From: Helianthus annuus
Taxonomy: Eukaryota > Streptophyta > Magnoliopsida > Asterales > Asteraceae
Assembly (NCBI RefSeq): GCF_002127325.2
Contig: NC_035448.2
Coordinates: 59,139,577-59,203,576, forward strand
Length of the DNA stretch: 64,000 nucleotides
Reading direction: 5' to 3'
Below the pieces are notes generated by a model. The model searched no databases, was not told where the DNA came from, and saw nothing but the letters and a program-made list of their open reading frames with translations. This document shows, in pieces, positions 63,549 to 64,000 of this stretch (position 1 is its first letter; every line of letters starts with the position of its first letter). Both the position numbers and the translations under genes were made by a program.

Positions 63549-64000
63549 GTATGACCATCGTCACCATTGTGACTTGTCACCATTGTGGCAGAAAAGCCAG
63601 ATAAAGATAAGATGTGAACCATTGTAATCGCTCTTATGCTGTAATTTATAACTAAGAGTCATTTCATAAAACCTGAATGAACTCACTCAGTATTTCCCCG
63701 CTGACAAAACCTTTTTAAAACACGTTTCAGGTAATTACAGTAGATTGGAATGAAAGATGGATAACGGCACTGAAAGGCATCAAGAAGTGGCTTATTTTAT
63801 TTATTAAAATCAAATTAAGAAATATTGTTTTATATAATAAAATTTATCTTTATTAAAGCTACCATTGTAAAACATGGGTTTATCCCATCTATTTAAATAA
63901 AATCCGGTGTTTTCTAAACTCGGATATTTTTCCTAACTCACGGTCCTGATGAAATTTCCGCTGCAACGTTTTTAAAATAATCACCGGTACCACTGGGCTG

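Larger units (their letters stand above)
62400..64000 (+). mobile_element. LTR of gypsy-type element D (continues past window)
   Basis: An abrupt switch from RNase H coding to TGTAACAACTCTCATTAAAG marks an LTR start. TATAAATAGAGG is at 62844-62855, preceded by a 21-bp minisatellite. Hairpins with a shared loop lie at about 63483-63548. The LTR end, primer site and coding are outside the window, so the family is unproven. The flank at 62395-62399 is GAATA. Confidence 0.7.

Overview
This window is nuclear DNA of a flowering plant. A host gene with a transit-peptide-like N-terminus, canonical GT-AG introns and a plant-type alpha/beta-hydrolase fold lies at the left edge. Almost everything after 9 kb is LTR retrotransposons nested in one another. 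The repertoire (Sirevirus-like Ty1/copia, Athila-like Ty3/gypsy, chromodomain Ty3/gypsy, hAT and MULE relics) fits a large, repeat-rich eudicot genome. Asteraceae is my guess from the general look of the repeats, not from a decisive marker. Nothing here looks prokaryotic.

Layout. 1-2982 (-): 5' part of a chloroplast-type alpha/beta-hydrolase-fold gene, ten exons readable. 3-9.3 kb: small transposons and fossils (a foldback element packed with ACGT-core motifs, a hAT transposase tail, an intact small GRF zinc-finger gene, tandem arrays, a MULE transposase tail beside a CDKB-like kinase fragment). 9497-22448 (-): Sirevirus-like copia element with apparently identical 457-bp LTRs, 5-bp TSD, gag, pol and a third large ORF. 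It sits inside an older copia element. 23185-52830 (-): Athila-like element lacking RT and integrase, with matching TSDs. Its right LTR is split by chromovirus A (30695-52305, +), whose integrase is split by chromovirus B (38411-48545, -). 52953-54616: solo LTR of the Athila-like family. 55352-55873: hAT-type MITE. 57280-62399 (-): chromovirus C, cut in RNase H by the LTR of a fourth gypsy element, D (62400 to the window end).

The nesting gives a relative clock: old copia first, then separately the Athila-like and Sirevirus-like insertions; A entered the Athila-like LTR and B entered A. C predates D. All TSDs quoted were read directly.

The most unusual signals are regulatory or structural. 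(1) LTRs B, C and D carry short hairpins with a near-constant loop and stems that change in a complementary way from copy to copy. (2) The Sirevirus-like element seems to hold two cassettes of promoter, palindrome, AGCGAA-rich leader and ORF; the second drives the third ORF and has its own predicted intron. (3) Five unrelated LTR families each have a private repeat cluster directly upstream of TATAAATA.
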